Below are positions 1 to 8,983 of a stretch of 64,000 bases of DNA, piece by piece. The stretch spans positions 434,001 through 498,000 of the forward strand of contig NZ_JAHLQO010000001.1 of assembly GCF_018919265.1 (NCBI RefSeq), read 5' to 3'. The notes beneath the pieces are model-generated. The model did no database searches. It was not told where the DNA came from and worked only from the letters and a program-made list of their open reading frames with translations. Every line of letters begins with the position of its first letter. The stretch's first letter is position 1. The position numbers and the translations under genes were made by a program. The stretch is from Peptoniphilus ovalis (GTDB lineage: Bacteria; Bacillota; Clostridia; Tissierellales; Peptoniphilaceae).

Positions 1-50
1 TTCTCGAGTGATAAGCAAAAAGGTCGGAGACGTTAAGAATTTTCACATAA

Positions 51-71
51 AAAGAGGGTTTCCCATCTTTT
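51..71 (-). terminator. Terminator after acetamidase gene
   Basis: Read on the minus strand, a short stem with GGG and CCC at its core, flanked by AAAGA and TCTTT, is followed by a T run. It lies immediately after the stop codon of the acetamidase/formamidase gene. Confidence 0.55.
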
Positions 72-944
72 TTATCTCAATAAATCTTTTTTTATTTCCG
101 CTCTCATAGTCACATTAGGATTTACTATCTGACAAGCCCTCACATCAACAGCAAGACTCATCAATATATAAGCATCTTCAAAACTCAGGCCCTTCTTATC
201 CATAATTAACTCAGCCATATTTGCAAGTGAAAGATTTGTCGCTTCATCTATATTTTCTCTTGATGCAAGCATCATAAACTTATCATCAGTCTCAATCATT
301 GGAGTTTTGTACTTAAAATCTTTAATAACCTCAACAACTACATCTACAGATCCGCTAATCTCTGCAGCAGCACCACTAATTTCTCCGTCACCCATAGCTG
401 CGTGAAGGTCGCCAATTGCAAGTAGTGCTCCATCAACTTCAACTGGAAGGTAAAGCGTAACTCCTTCAGTGATTTCTTTGCAATCGAGGTTTCCGCCGTG
501 GTCTCCAGGAGTGCCAGTGTTTACCGCTTCTCCTGCAGGTGCAGTTCCAATTACTCCTATCATTTTATTTATTGGAAATTCAATTCCTTGAAACTTTATC
601 TTTTCATTTTCAACTTCAATTATTCTAGTCTTTGACTCACTTACTCTTTCTCCAAGTCTGCCAAAGCCAGGCTCAGCCACAGAAACTGCAGAACCCTTAA
701 GATTAATTTTGTTAATAAAAACTTTTAGTACATCTCCAGCCTTTGCATCTTCAATATAAATTGGACCAGTGGCAGGATTTACTTTATTAAAATCAATACC
801 GCCAAGTTTTTGATCCTCACTTGTCAAAGAACATGAGAAACAATCAAGAGTTTCAAAAACAATATTATCCCCAGACTTTGCTCTCGCAACGGGAGCATTA
901 TTTTTATCCATTGCATAAATTACAGTGTTATTTTTAATAATCAT
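72..944 (-). CDS. Acetamidase/formamidase family protein
   Basis: Predicted cytosolic amidase of the FmdA/AmdA family, which releases ammonia from formamide, acetamide or related small amides. The 290 residues carry the family's conserved DHGGNLD (about 148-154) and GDLHAAMGDGE (about 178-188) blocks. The ATG follows AAAAAGGAGTAGCT, a strong ribosome site. The length is typical of the short bacterial version. It stands as a single gene with its own terminator. The family is clear; the true amide substrate cannot be read from sequence. Confidence 0.9.
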   Translation of the reverse strand: MIIKNNTVIYAMDKNNAPVARAKSGDNIVFETLDCFSCSLTSEDQKLGGIDFNKVNPATGPIYIEDAKAGDVLKVFINKINLKGSAVSVAEPGFGRLGERVSESKTRIIEVENEKIKFQGIEFPINKMIGVIGTAPAGEAVNTGTPGDHGGNLDCKEITEGVTLYLPVEVDGALLAIGDLHAAMGDGEISGAAAEISGSVDVVVEVIKDFKYKTPMIETDDKFMMLASRENIDEATNLSLANMAELIMDKKGLSFEDAYILMSLAVDVRACQIVNPNVTMRAEIKKDLLR

Positions 945-1002
945 AGCTACTCCTTTTTAAAATATTTTATCAATTATTTTTATCTATTATAACAAATATA
1001 AA

Positions 1003-1212
1003 TTAAAAGTTCTTAGATAAAGCTAATTTATCAATCCAAATGTAACCCATTACTAGAATAATAATAACTATTGCTGCAATAAAGATAATAGTTGAATATT
1101 CTGAAATAAAGGAATCTAAAGAAAATAAACTAGCCGCCAACACATTGACGGGCTTAAATATAAAAAACAATAAAAATATTTTAAAATTATTTGACAGTTT
1201 TTCCAATATCAC
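1003..1212 (-). CDS. Small two-helix membrane protein, unknown
   Basis: A 69-residue product of unknown function. A hydrophobic N-terminal segment ending VNVLAA could be a signal peptide. A second hydrophobic helix (about 42-60) is followed by a basic tail. The start is GTG with only a weak GAGAAG upstream. It begins 12 bases after the stop of the HAD gene, so it is probably translated from the same message. I do not recognise the family, and the weak start leaves real doubt that it is expressed. Confidence 0.4.
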   Translation of the reverse strand: MILEKLSNNFKIFLLFFIFKPVNVLAASLFSLDSFISEYSTIIFIAAIVIIILVMGYIWIDKLALSKNF

Positions 1213-1224
1213 ATAATCATCTTC

Positions 1225-1905
1225 TCAAATGTATTTAAAAACTTCAGAAGGATTTTCAATGATGTGATCTGCATATTCCTCAAGCATTTCTCTACTTCCA
1301 GTTCCACAAGTTACTCCAAGTTTTTTTGTCCCATTTCCAAATAGCATATCCACTTTTGAGTCACCAATTACTATAATTTCTTCGTCTTTTAAATTATATT
1401 TTTCTTTAAAAACTTCAAGTGCCTCTGTGTCTGGTTTTTTCTTGTAAGTGTCTGCTGTTGCTATAAAATCAATGTATTCAGTAAACCCTAGAAAATCCAT
1501 TGCAAATTTAGTCTGTCTATAATTATCAGAAGTAAAAATTCCTATTAAAATACCTTTTTCTTTTAATTTCTTAAAAATGTCGATAACATCACAAGTGGTT
1601 TCAATTCTATCTTTATTGTTTTTATAGTAATTATAAATATAGTCATCAATTTCTATAAAAAGACTATTCGCATCCATGTCTAAATATTTTGAAAGAACTA
1701 CTGCGACATCGCCAATAGTTTCAGATGCAAGAATTGAATTTTCTTGAGCTTTTCTGTCTTCACCTACTCCAATATCTTGGAATAATTTTTTCTTTATAAT
1801 AGTATCTAAATTTTTATCTTCTAAATATTCGATTAAGGAATCAGTATAAATATTAGAAAACCTAAGAATTGTTCCGTCTTTGTCAAATAAAACTGCTTTA
1901 ATCAA
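1225..1905 (-). CDS. HAD-superfamily hydrolase (phosphoglycolate phosphatase-like)
   Basis: Predicted cytosolic phosphatase of the haloacid dehalogenase superfamily, 226 residues with an inserted cap domain. Motif I is FDKDGT (7-12, with Lys where Leu is usual), motif II is the IFTSD segment, motif III is the KKPD segment, and motif IV is VIGDSKVDM. The start is TTG, preceded by GAGGAG at good distance. A small membrane ORF follows 12 bases downstream. The substrate is unknown; family assignment is firm, specific function is not. Confidence 0.85.
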   Translation of the reverse strand: MIKAVLFDKDGTILRFSNIYTDSLIEYLEDKNLDTIIKKKLFQDIGVGEDRKAQENSILASETIGDVAVVLSKYLDMDANSLFIEIDDYIYNYYKNNKDRIETTCDVIDIFKKLKEKGILIGIFTSDNYRQTKFAMDFLGFTEYIDFIATADTYKKKPDTEALEVFKEKYNLKDEEIIVIGDSKVDMLFGNGTKKLGVTCGTGSREMLEEYADHIIENPSEVFKYI

Positions 1906-2048
1906 ATTAACTCACTCCTCGAATTTATTCTATCACTAAGTGACACTTATTTAAAAAGTATATTTAAAAATTTAATAGACCTTATATAGATGAGGTAAAT
2001 TTTTAGTAAATAAAATCATAAAGCCCGTGAAAACATAAGAACTTAAGC

Positions 2049-2095
2049 ATATTTCATTGACAATGAAATATTTAAGGAATATAATATTCCTTAAA
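2049..2095 (+). promoter_or_regulatory. Consensus promoter embedded in two perfect palindromes
   Basis: TTGACA (2057-2062), a 17-base spacer and TATAAT (2080-2085) form a perfect sigma-A promoter for the transporter gene at 2137. The -35 box sits on the centre of a perfect palindrome (2049-2071, 11-base arms). The -10 box sits on the centre of a second one (2071-2095, 12-base arms). The centres are 23 bases apart. The promoter match is direct observation; the operator role is inferred. Confidence 0.75.
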
Positions 2096-2136
2096 ATAAT
2101 TTGCTTTAGCAACTCAAAGCAACAAAGGAGGAAGAT

Positions 2137-3348
2137 ATGGACGCATTATTAGCACTTTTATTTATTTTTGTAGTCTATACAATTGGCGATGTAGTATCCG
2201 CTGCCACAAAAAGTATTGTGCCCTCGCTATTTGTATGTTCGGCGATTTTCTTAGGAGGTTTTTGGTTGGGAGTTCCAGAAACACTTTTCCAAGATTCCCT
2301 CATGTATAGTGTAGGAGCTTTATTTATTACTACACTTCTAGTTCACATGGGATCAATGCTTAACCTTAGACAATTAATCGCTCAATGGAAGACAGTTCTT
2401 ATTTCGGCAGGAGCTATTATAGGTATTGTTGCACTTCTTTTATTAGCAGCAACTCCAATCGTAGGAAAGGAAACTGCAATTGTAGCAGCACCACCAATCT
2501 CTGGTGGAGTTATAGCGGGTCTTCAAATGGCAGAAGCCGCAGATAAAATTGGTAGAGCTGATTTAAGACTTATGGCAACACTACTTGTTGTACTTCAAGG
2601 ATTTATCGGTTATCCACTTGCATCTTTTTGTCTTAGAAGAGAGGCAAATAGTATTTTAGATTTAAAAGCTAAGGGTCACAAGTTTACAGAAGATGAAGAA
2701 GTTGAAAGAAAAGAAGTCAGAACTATTTTCCAACTTCCACACAAATATGTTTCCGCAAACTATTATATTGCAAAAGCAGTTTTTGTCGCATTTATAGCTA
2801 CAGTAGTTTCAGGATATTTAAAAAATATTGATACTGGAATTTTTATTTTAAACATCTTTATTAGAATTGATAAAAATGTACTTGCACTTATTCTTGGTAT
2901 AGTTTTTGCAGAAGTTGGATTCTTAGAAAGAGAACCACTTAACAAGGGTAATGCCTTTGGCTTAACAATGGCTGCTCTTATGACAGTAGTATATGGTGGA
3001 CTTGCTGGTGCGAGCCCAAGCGATGTACTTGGAATTTTAATTCCAATTGTAATTTGTCTAGTACTTGGTACAATTGGCATAGGTATTATGTCAATTATAT
3101 TTGGTAAAATTTTAAAAGTTGGACCATGGATGGCTTTTGCCATTGGTTCATCAGCGTTATTTGGTTTTCCTGGTACTTTTGTTGTTTCAAATGAAGTTGC
3201 AAAAGCTATGGGTAAAGATGATGAAGAGAGAGAATTAATTTTATCGCAAATTCTTCCGAAGATGTTAGTTGCAGGATTTGTAACAGTATCAATTGGATCA
3301 GTTGTGCTTGCAGGAATTATGGCGCCAATGCTTACACCTGCTATGTAA
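2137..3348 (+). CDS. Multi-pass membrane transporter, ESS/GltS-like
   Basis: A 403-residue integral membrane protein with about ten hydrophobic helices in two similar halves. Gly/Pro-rich re-entrant-like segments occur around AAPPISGGVIAG in the first half and SSALFGFPGT in the second. This layout resembles sodium:glutamate symporters (ESS), but I could not match a diagnostic motif, so the family is tentative. The start follows a strong AAGGAGG site. The M20 amidohydrolase gene begins 18 bases downstream, which suggests uptake of an N-acyl or peptide-like substrate cleaved by the partner. Confidence 0.65.
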   Translation: MDALLALLFIFVVYTIGDVVSAATKSIVPSLFVCSAIFLGGFWLGVPETLFQDSLMYSVGALFITTLLVHMGSMLNLRQLIAQWKTVLISAGAIIGIVALLLLAATPIVGKETAIVAAPPISGGVIAGLQMAEAADKIGRADLRLMATLLVVLQGFIGYPLASFCLRREANSILDLKAKGHKFTEDEEVERKEVRTIFQLPHKYVSANYYIAKAVFVAFIATVVSGYLKNIDTGIFILNIFIRIDKNVLALILGIVFAEVGFLEREPLNKGNAFGLTMAALMTVVYGGLAGASPSDVLGILIPIVICLVLGTIGIGIMSIIFGKILKVGPWMAFAIGSSALFGFPGTFVVSNEVAKAMGKDDEERELILSQILPKMLVAGFVTVSIGSVVLAGIMAPMLTPAM

Positions 3349-3366
3349 TAAAGAAAGAGGGATAAT

Positions 3367-4545
3367 ATGGATATTAAAAATTTAATCGAAAAGAACAAAG
3401 ACTATATACTTGAAATGAGAAGATATTTTCACAAGAACCCAGAGCTATCCTTTGAAGAACACGAAACTACAAAGAAAATAGCAGAAGAGCTTGATAAAAT
3501 GGGAATAAAATATGAAATTCCTACTGAAGAGCCAAAGACTGGTGTTATTGGAGTTATCGAAGGGGCAAAACCAGGAAAGACTGTTGCACTTCGTGCAGAT
3601 ATTGACGCATTAAATGTTACAGAACAAAATGATGTTGAATACAAATCTGTTAATGAAGGAAAGATGCACGCTTGTGGTCATGACACTCACATTTCAATGC
3701 TTCTTGGAGCTGCAAAAATTTTAAATGAAGTTAAAGATGAACTTTGTGGAAAAGTTTATTTAATCTTCCAACCAGCAGAAGAAGTTGGTCTTGGTGCAAA
3801 ATATATGATTAGACAAGGAAATTGGTTTGAAGAAACTGATTCAATTTATGGATCACATATTTGGGTTGGACTTGATGCAGGAAAAATTTCCCTTGAAGCA
3901 GGAGATAGAATGGCTGCTGCAGATATGTTCTCAATTAAAATCCACGGCAAATCTGGTCACGGATCTCTACCAAATGAAACAGTAGATGCAGTAGTTGTAG
4001 GGTCTGCAGTAGTTCAAGCACTTCAACAACTTGTATCAAGAAATTATTCTCCACTTGATTCTGTAACAGTTACAATTGGATCATTCCACAGTGGAAACAG
4101 ATTTAACATCATTGCTGGAGAAGCAGAAATGACTGGTACAAATAGATATTTCTCAAGAGAAATTGGTGCAAGAATCGAAGAAGATATGAATAGAGTTATC
4201 AAGGGAGTTTGCGATGCTTATGGTGCAACTTATGAACTTGATTACACTTACATCTTAGGACCAACAATTAATGATGAAAAAGCATCAGAAATAGCAATTA
4301 AAGCACTTGAAAAATTTGCAGGACCAGATGCACACTCTACAATGCAAAAGACAACTGGTGGAGAAGACTTCTCTTATTATCTAGAAGAAAAACCAGGATG
4401 TTTCGGATTTGTAGGATGTAGAAATCCAGAAGTTGGAGCAGAATACCCACATCACAACGAAAGATTTAACGTAGATGAAACAGTACTTGCAAATGGTGCA
4501 GGAATGTATGCACAATATGCAATTGACTTTTTAAATGAAAATTAA
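3367..4545 (+). CDS. M20 family amidohydrolase (N-acyl-amino acid hydrolase type)
   Basis: Predicted cytosolic metallo-amidohydrolase that releases amino acids from N-acyl or similar conjugates (HipO/IAA-amino acid hydrolase group). The 392 residues include the metal-binding HACGHDTH (101-108) and FQPAEE (134-139) motifs, a dimerisation domain, and the late His in PHHNERF. It is the second gene of the operon with the transporter at 2137, preceded by AAGAGGGAT. The operon ends in a hairpin just downstream. Substrate is not resolvable. Confidence 0.92.
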   Translation: MDIKNLIEKNKDYILEMRRYFHKNPELSFEEHETTKKIAEELDKMGIKYEIPTEEPKTGVIGVIEGAKPGKTVALRADIDALNVTEQNDVEYKSVNEGKMHACGHDTHISMLLGAAKILNEVKDELCGKVYLIFQPAEEVGLGAKYMIRQGNWFEETDSIYGSHIWVGLDAGKISLEAGDRMAAADMFSIKIHGKSGHGSLPNETVDAVVVGSAVVQALQQLVSRNYSPLDSVTVTIGSFHSGNRFNIIAGEAEMTGTNRYFSREIGARIEEDMNRVIKGVCDAYGATYELDYTYILGPTINDEKASEIAIKALEKFAGPDAHSTMQKTTGGEDFSYYLEEKPGCFGFVGCRNPEVGAEYPHHNERFNVDETVLANGAGMYAQYAIDFLNEN

Positions 4546-4553
4546 TTAGATTA

Positions 4554-4581
4554 AAGACTTGGAGTGGTCCAAGTCTTTTTT
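4554..4581 (+). terminator. Terminator of transporter/amidohydrolase operon
   Basis: AAGACTTGGA and TCCAAGTCTT flank a short loop and are followed by a run of T. It lies 9 bases after the amidohydrolase stop. Confidence 0.85.
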
Positions 4582-4591
4582 ATTCAAAAAT

Positions 4592-4617
4592 ATAGACGAC
4601 CACTTGGGTCGTCCTTT
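4592..4617 (-). terminator. Terminator of pckA
   Basis: GACGACC and GGTCGTC form a stem with a 5-base loop directly after the pckA stop. The minus-strand tail is only moderately T-rich and the plus-strand side is followed by TTTTT, so it may work in both directions. Confidence 0.6.
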
Positions 4618-6249
4618 TTAAATTCTATAAAAATAATCTCTAAATTCTTCTAATGCATATTCTGGAAGTTCGTCAAATTCAGAAAGGTTGTCAAAGAATT
4701 CAAGTCTTGTTCTAAAGGATTTTTCTAGTTTTTCCCTGTATAAATCATAAACAGGCAATTCATAACCTTCTACTTCAAGATATGAAAAGTCTTTTATTTC
4801 AAACAAATCTTTAAACTCTGCATTATCATCAATCACTTTTTCAAGAAGTGAGAAAGTAATTTCCTTCGGTATGTCTTTTCCAAAGTAATCTCCAGAATTT
4901 ATAATGTAGCAATCAACTCCGTCTTTAAATAATTCTAAAAATTTATTAAAATCATCAGCCAATGGATAAGTTCTAAAAGGATTGGCATAAGGCTCAACAA
5001 CAAGCTTTGTAAAGTCGTATCCCTTCTTTAGATTTTCTGCAGAACTTCTCTTAGTAATAAGAGATGCGCCAAGAAGTGCAGCCATTATTGGATTTTCAAT
5101 TTTAACAAGTGGCGGAAAAACTGGATCCTTCATTATCCAGCAAATTGCATCAATTTTATCATCAAGTCTGTTTACTCTATTTTTTGACCACAATTTAGAT
5201 TTAATTGCTCGTCCATTTCCATTTCTAATATCTTCAGTCACAGCTACTATATTGCCATCTTCATCCATAGTTGCTCCTACATTTTGCATACTCAAAAGAA
5301 ATTTGTTGTCAGGACTGTTTGGCGGATAATTTTGTGTCTTGTCAAAATATGATGGCTCAAGTGCAATGGAGTATTTGTCCTTGGAATTAATTATAAAGGC
5401 ATCGTCATGTAAAATTTTTATATCGTATTTATCCTCGTGCTTATGATGAGTGATAGTTGATTTGCCAGAGCCAGAAAGTCCAAATACAGAAAGTGTGAAT
5501 GGATTTTTATCTTCTCTATAGAAAGTTTTAATTCCGCCATGGCAAGAGGCAAAGCCATTTCTATTTGCAATAGACCATGCAAGAGTAAGTGTGCCCTTCT
5601 TGTGCTCGCCAAAATATTTTAAGCCAAGTAGTGCTAATGTGTTGTTTTGAGAATCGAAATATGCTATTCCATTTGGATAATTTTCGTTTTTCCATTGTGG
5701 GTCAGAAAAAACAATTATGTCAGCCTCGTCATATTTTTTAGAATTTTTATACATTTCTTTAATCTCATTATTAATTGGTTGAAAATTTAATAGCCAATTG
5801 TATAAAATATTTTCTTCGCCTTCTGGAATTAAAAGATGAGCCTTGACACAAAAGTCTTTATCAAGACCTACAACAGACTCTGCATAAAGCATTTTTTTAA
5901 ATCTAGTATCATATACAGCATCCATTACTACCTTGTTAAGTGCGTCATCTTCGTTGTCGTTATTATTTGATATGTATCTAGCAGAAGCTGTTCTACCAGT
6001 AGTAGCTCCATCATTAAATATAATTACTTTTGATCCTTTTTCAAGTCCAATTTTTTCTGGTTCAAAAATTTCTCTACTTGTAATAATTGCACCAGGAGAA
6101 TTTTTAGCAATCTCATAAGCTTCTTTAAGTGTATTTATTTTCTTAACATTATTTCCATAAAAAGGAGTTTCAACAATAGTTCTAAGTCTAGAAAATTGAT
6201 TTTTTCCCTTTCTAATACCATCTAAATTTGTTCTGCCTCTAGTAGACAT
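4618..6249 (-). CDS. pckA: Phosphoenolpyruvate carboxykinase (ATP), divergent
   Basis: Interconverts oxaloacetate plus ATP with phosphoenolpyruvate, CO2 and ADP in the cytosol. The 543 residues contain the P-loop GLSGSGKS (257-264; the usual form is GLSGTGKT). The metal-site region includes GEHKKG, CHGG and HDDAF, and a C-terminal PVFPPLVKIENPIMAALLG stretch matches the family. Length is normal, but the N-terminal half differs from textbook enzymes. The start follows GGGAGG. In a scavenger of amino acids it could run either anaplerotically or for gluconeogenesis. Confidence 0.88.
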   Translation of the reverse strand: MSTRGRTNLDGIRKGKNQFSRLRTIVETPFYGNNVKKINTLKEAYEIAKNSPGAIITSREIFEPEKIGLEKGSKVIIFNDGATTGRTASARYISNNNDNEDDALNKVVMDAVYDTRFKKMLYAESVVGLDKDFCVKAHLLIPEGEENILYNWLLNFQPINNEIKEMYKNSKKYDEADIIVFSDPQWKNENYPNGIAYFDSQNNTLALLGLKYFGEHKKGTLTLAWSIANRNGFASCHGGIKTFYREDKNPFTLSVFGLSGSGKSTITHHKHEDKYDIKILHDDAFIINSKDKYSIALEPSYFDKTQNYPPNSPDNKFLLSMQNVGATMDEDGNIVAVTEDIRNGNGRAIKSKLWSKNRVNRLDDKIDAICWIMKDPVFPPLVKIENPIMAALLGASLITKRSSAENLKKGYDFTKLVVEPYANPFRTYPLADDFNKFLELFKDGVDCYIINSGDYFGKDIPKEITFSLLEKVIDDNAEFKDLFEIKDFSYLEVEGYELPVYDLYREKLEKSFRTRLEFFDNLSEFDELPEYALEEFRDYFYRI

Positions 6250-6313
6250 TTTTACCTCCCAATCCTACTCTTTTTACATATATTTTAAAAACTTTTTACA
6301 ATTTTTATATTTT

Positions 6314-6342
6314 CACTCTTGTTATATTATATTAATTGAGTG
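6314..6342 (-). promoter_or_regulatory. Candidate pckA promoter/operator
   Basis: A 5-base inverted repeat, CACTC (6314-6318) and GAGTG (6338-6342), brackets an AT-rich core holding TATAAT-like sequence on the minus strand, about 65-95 bases upstream of the pckA start. The arms are extended by TTTT and AAAA. A control role is inferred from position only. Confidence 0.35.
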
Positions 6343-6476
6343 TAAAAATCAATATCTAAGGACATTTATGATACACTTAATTTAATAAATGTTATTTTTA
6401 TAGATGTATAATCTAAAATGATAGGCTTTATACATGCAATACTTTAAAAATAGTGTTACTTATAGAGGAGGATTTT

Positions 6477-6713
6477 ATGAAATCTTCGTTATTAGTTGAA
6501 GATGATGAAATTATTGGAGAAGAAATAAAAAAATTTCTTGAGAAAAATAATTTTAGGGTAAAACTTATAGATAATTATAAAGAAGCATGTGAAGAGACAA
6601 ATAAAGATTATAGTCTAGTGATATTAGACATTAACCTTCCAGATGGCAAGGGTATTAATCTTTTGGGAAATTATATTAAAATTAGATCCAATAAAATTAA
6701 TAAAATAAATTAG
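6477..6713 (+). pseudogene. Truncated response regulator (receiver domain only, incomplete)
   Basis: The ATG at 6477 follows AGAGGAGGA and opens a receiver domain: acidic pocket Asp9/Asp10 and phospho-acceptor Asp51 in LVILDINLPDG. After about residue 66 the sequence becomes low-complexity Lys/Asn/Ile and stops at 78 residues, so the last part of the receiver and any DNA-binding domain are missing. No histidine kinase lies beside it. It is best read as the 5' remnant of an OmpR-type regulator, although the ribosome site and a following terminator are intact. Confidence 0.75.
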
Positions 6714-6744
6714 ACTCTGTATCTTAATGTAGATGCAGAGTTTT
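6713..6744 (+). terminator. Terminator after response regulator remnant
   Basis: ACTCTG-TATCT pairs with AGATG-CAGAGT around a short loop and is followed by TTTTT. It ends any transcript of the remnant before the abgA-like gene. Confidence 0.75.
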
Positions 6745-6833
6745 TATTATATTTAAATTTTTTAAAGCTTTTAAAAAATTTTTAAATATATATAATGGTA
6801 ATAGACAAAATATTAGACATTGGAAGGGAAAAA

Positions 6834-8150
6834 ATGAATTTAGAAAGCTTATTTAAAGAAGCAGATAAATATGACGAAGAATATGTAAAATATAGAAGGG
6901 ATTTTCACAAATTTGCTGAATATGCCTGGACTGAGTTTCGCACAACTTCAAAGATTATAGATTTTCTAGAAGCAGAGGGAATAAAGACAATTGTTGGTAA
7001 AGATATTATAAATCCAAAGTATGCTTGGAGCTATCCAGATGCAGAAACTATAAGAAATGAAGAAAAAAGAGCTGCCAAACAAGGAGCGAGTTTTAAAAAT
7101 TTAAAGAGAATGGAGGGCTACACAGGTGTGGTTTGCGTAATTGACTCTGGAAACCCTGGGCCTACCTATGGATTTAGATTTGATATAGATTCTGTAATGA
7201 TAAATGAGACAAAGGATAAAGGTCATAGACCGAATAGAGAGGGATTTGCTTCAGAAAATCCTGGAGCAATGCATGCCTGCGGTCACGATGGCCATACTAC
7301 TATGGGACTTATGTTTGCGAAAATTATAAATAAATATCGTGATAGCTTTAATGGAAAGGTAAAAATTATTTTTCAGCCAGCAGAAGAAGGAGATAAAGGA
7401 GCGAAGGCAGTTGTAGAAAGTAAAGTCTTAGATGATTTAGACACAATTGTAGGTATGCATATACTTGGAACTGAAGAAGAAGCTCCAGGACTTGCAGGAA
7501 CTTGGAGAGGACTTTATGCTACAACAAAATTTGATGTGGAGTTTTTCGGCAAAAGTGCTCATGCAGGAATGTATCCACAAGAGGGACATAATGCAATACT
7601 TGCAGCAGTGCAGTCAATTTCAATGATGCAAAGTTTTGTGCAAGATAGTAAAGGTGAGACAAGACTTAATATTGGAAAGATAAAGGGAGGCACTGGAAGA
7701 AATGTAGTGCCTGATTATTGTAAGATTGAAGTTGAAACTAGAGGATCTGATTCAGATGTAGAAAAGAGACTTTATGATGCCTGTGTGAAATGTGTAAAAA
7801 ACACTGCAGAAATTTACGGATGCGACTGTAAAGTCAAGGTCATGGGATATGGACCAACTGGCAATGGAAATAGCGACTTTGCAAATAAAATTGCAGAAGT
7901 GGCAAAAATTGTGCCTGAGTTAAAATGGACTAAGCCTTTTAATGACAATGTTGGCGGCACAGATGACTTTTCATATATGATGGGCCATCTTCAAGAAAAG
8001 GGAAAGAAAGCTTGTTATATGAATCTATTTACAAAGCTTCAAGGCGGAATTCACAATAGCCATTATGATATGGATGAAAGCTGTCTTAAAGTTGGAGTGA
8101 AAGTTTTAATTGCAGTTTTAAATTTGTTGAATGAGGAAAATATTAATTAG
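6834..8150 (+). CDS. abgA: M20 aminobenzoyl-glutamate hydrolase-like amidohydrolase (AbgA type)
   Basis: A predicted cytosolic amidohydrolase cleaving p-aminobenzoyl-glutamate or a similar aryl-amino acid amide. From ATG 6834, preceded by GGAAGGG, it has 438 residues, close to AbgA. Strong shared blocks with E. coli AbgA include the RRDFH segment near the N-terminus, HRPNREGFAS, MHACGHDGHT (about 146-155), FQPAEEG and a GRNVVP segment. An in-frame ATG-less extension to 6795 lacks a ribosome site. No abgB partner or abgT transporter lies nearby, so the physiological substrate is open. Confidence 0.88.
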   Translation: MNLESLFKEADKYDEEYVKYRRDFHKFAEYAWTEFRTTSKIIDFLEAEGIKTIVGKDIINPKYAWSYPDAETIRNEEKRAAKQGASFKNLKRMEGYTGVVCVIDSGNPGPTYGFRFDIDSVMINETKDKGHRPNREGFASENPGAMHACGHDGHTTMGLMFAKIINKYRDSFNGKVKIIFQPAEEGDKGAKAVVESKVLDDLDTIVGMHILGTEEEAPGLAGTWRGLYATTKFDVEFFGKSAHAGMYPQEGHNAILAAVQSISMMQSFVQDSKGETRLNIGKIKGGTGRNVVPDYCKIEVETRGSDSDVEKRLYDACVKCVKNTAEIYGCDCKVKVMGYGPTGNGNSDFANKIAEVAKIVPELKWTKPFNDNVGGTDDFSYMMGHLQEKGKKACYMNLFTKLQGGIHNSHYDMDESCLKVGVKVLIAVLNLLNEENIN

Positions 8151-8189
8151 GGTCGCTTTTGTTGGAAAGAGGGCAAAATGAATGAAAAT

Positions 8190-8935
8190 GAAGAGGGCTG
8201 TCCCTTGTCGTCAATAAAAAAACATTAGAATGAAAATGAATTGATAAAAAAGAAAGAAGATGATAAAAAAAGGGGGTGTCCTCGATTTTCAAAAAAATAG
8301 GGTAAAAAATCCAGAAAAAGGGGACTGTCCCCGATTTCACGAAAAACAAAGAGAGTAAAAAAGAATGTAATAGGGCTGACCTCGCAAATGAAAAAGCATC
8401 AAAAGAAGGATTAACAAAAGATGTAACAGAAGAGAGAAAAGGGATAGTCCCAAACCAAACCTGACAGGGACAGTCCCGAGTTTCATAAAACTTATTCTTC
8501 AATAAAGTATTTTTTTACTTAATCTAATTTTTTAATATGCGATGTGGGACAGTCCCACAGGGCACGCAGCAGTCCCAAAATATCCAGGCGCATTTGGGAA
8601 CAAGGGGACTGCTGCGGAAAAAGGGTAAAAATGCAAGAGGGCTGTCCCTTGTCGTCAATAAAAAAACATTAGAATGAAAATGAATTGATAAAAAAGAAAG
8701 AAGATGATAAAAAAAGGGGGTGTCCTCGATTTTCAAAAAATAGGGTAAAAAAATCCAGAAAAAGGGGGACTGTCCCTGACCGAGTCAACAAAGGGACCGT
8801 CCCCTTTTTGGGAAAGAAAGCTAAGAGGGCAAAAAATCCGAGAGGGCTGTCCTCGCAAGCGAAACAGCATGAAAAGAAGGATTAACAAAGGAAGGGTACA
8901 GTCCCCAAAGCAAAACTGCCAGGGACCGCACCCAA
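8190..8935. repeat. Block of GGGACTGTCCC-type dispersed repeats
   Basis: A non-coding block filled with copies of an 11-base near-palindrome GGGACTGTCCC and variants. Clear copies lie at 8195-8204, 8320-8332, 8441-8451, 8467-8477, 8546-8556, 8639-8648, 8766-8776 and 8793-8803. A unit of about 140 bases (8193-8332) recurs almost unchanged at 8637-8777. Open frames here translate to Pro/Ser-rich repeats and are not genes. It resembles REP/RAYT-type elements, but no transposase is present. Confidence 0.85.
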
Positions 8936-8950
8936 AATCCATTTTCCCAT

Positions 8951-8976
8951 TAAGAAGAGGCTTTTTGTCTCTTCTT
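8951..8976. terminator. Hairpin below the small-gene operon
   Basis: AAGAAGAG and CTCTTCTT form an 8-base stem with a 9-base loop, 7 bases past the ancestral stop of the small paralogue. The T tail is on the plus strand, so its role as a minus-strand terminator is uncertain. Confidence 0.45.
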
Positions 8977-8983
8977 TTATTTT

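Noticed and set aside
2763-3398. 211-codon frame on the minus strand over the transporter gene
   Set aside because: It is antisense to a clear membrane protein, low in recognisable features and without a ribosome site.
6750-6794. Long AT palindrome before the AbgA-like gene as an operator
   Set aside because: It consists of T and A runs around AAGCTT; such low-complexity symmetry is expected in this base composition.
8143-8942. Several open frames of 66-119 codons on both strands in the 8-kb block
   Set aside because: They translate the GGGACTGTCCC repeats into Pro/Ser/Phe-rich repeats, have no ribosome sites and overlap one another.
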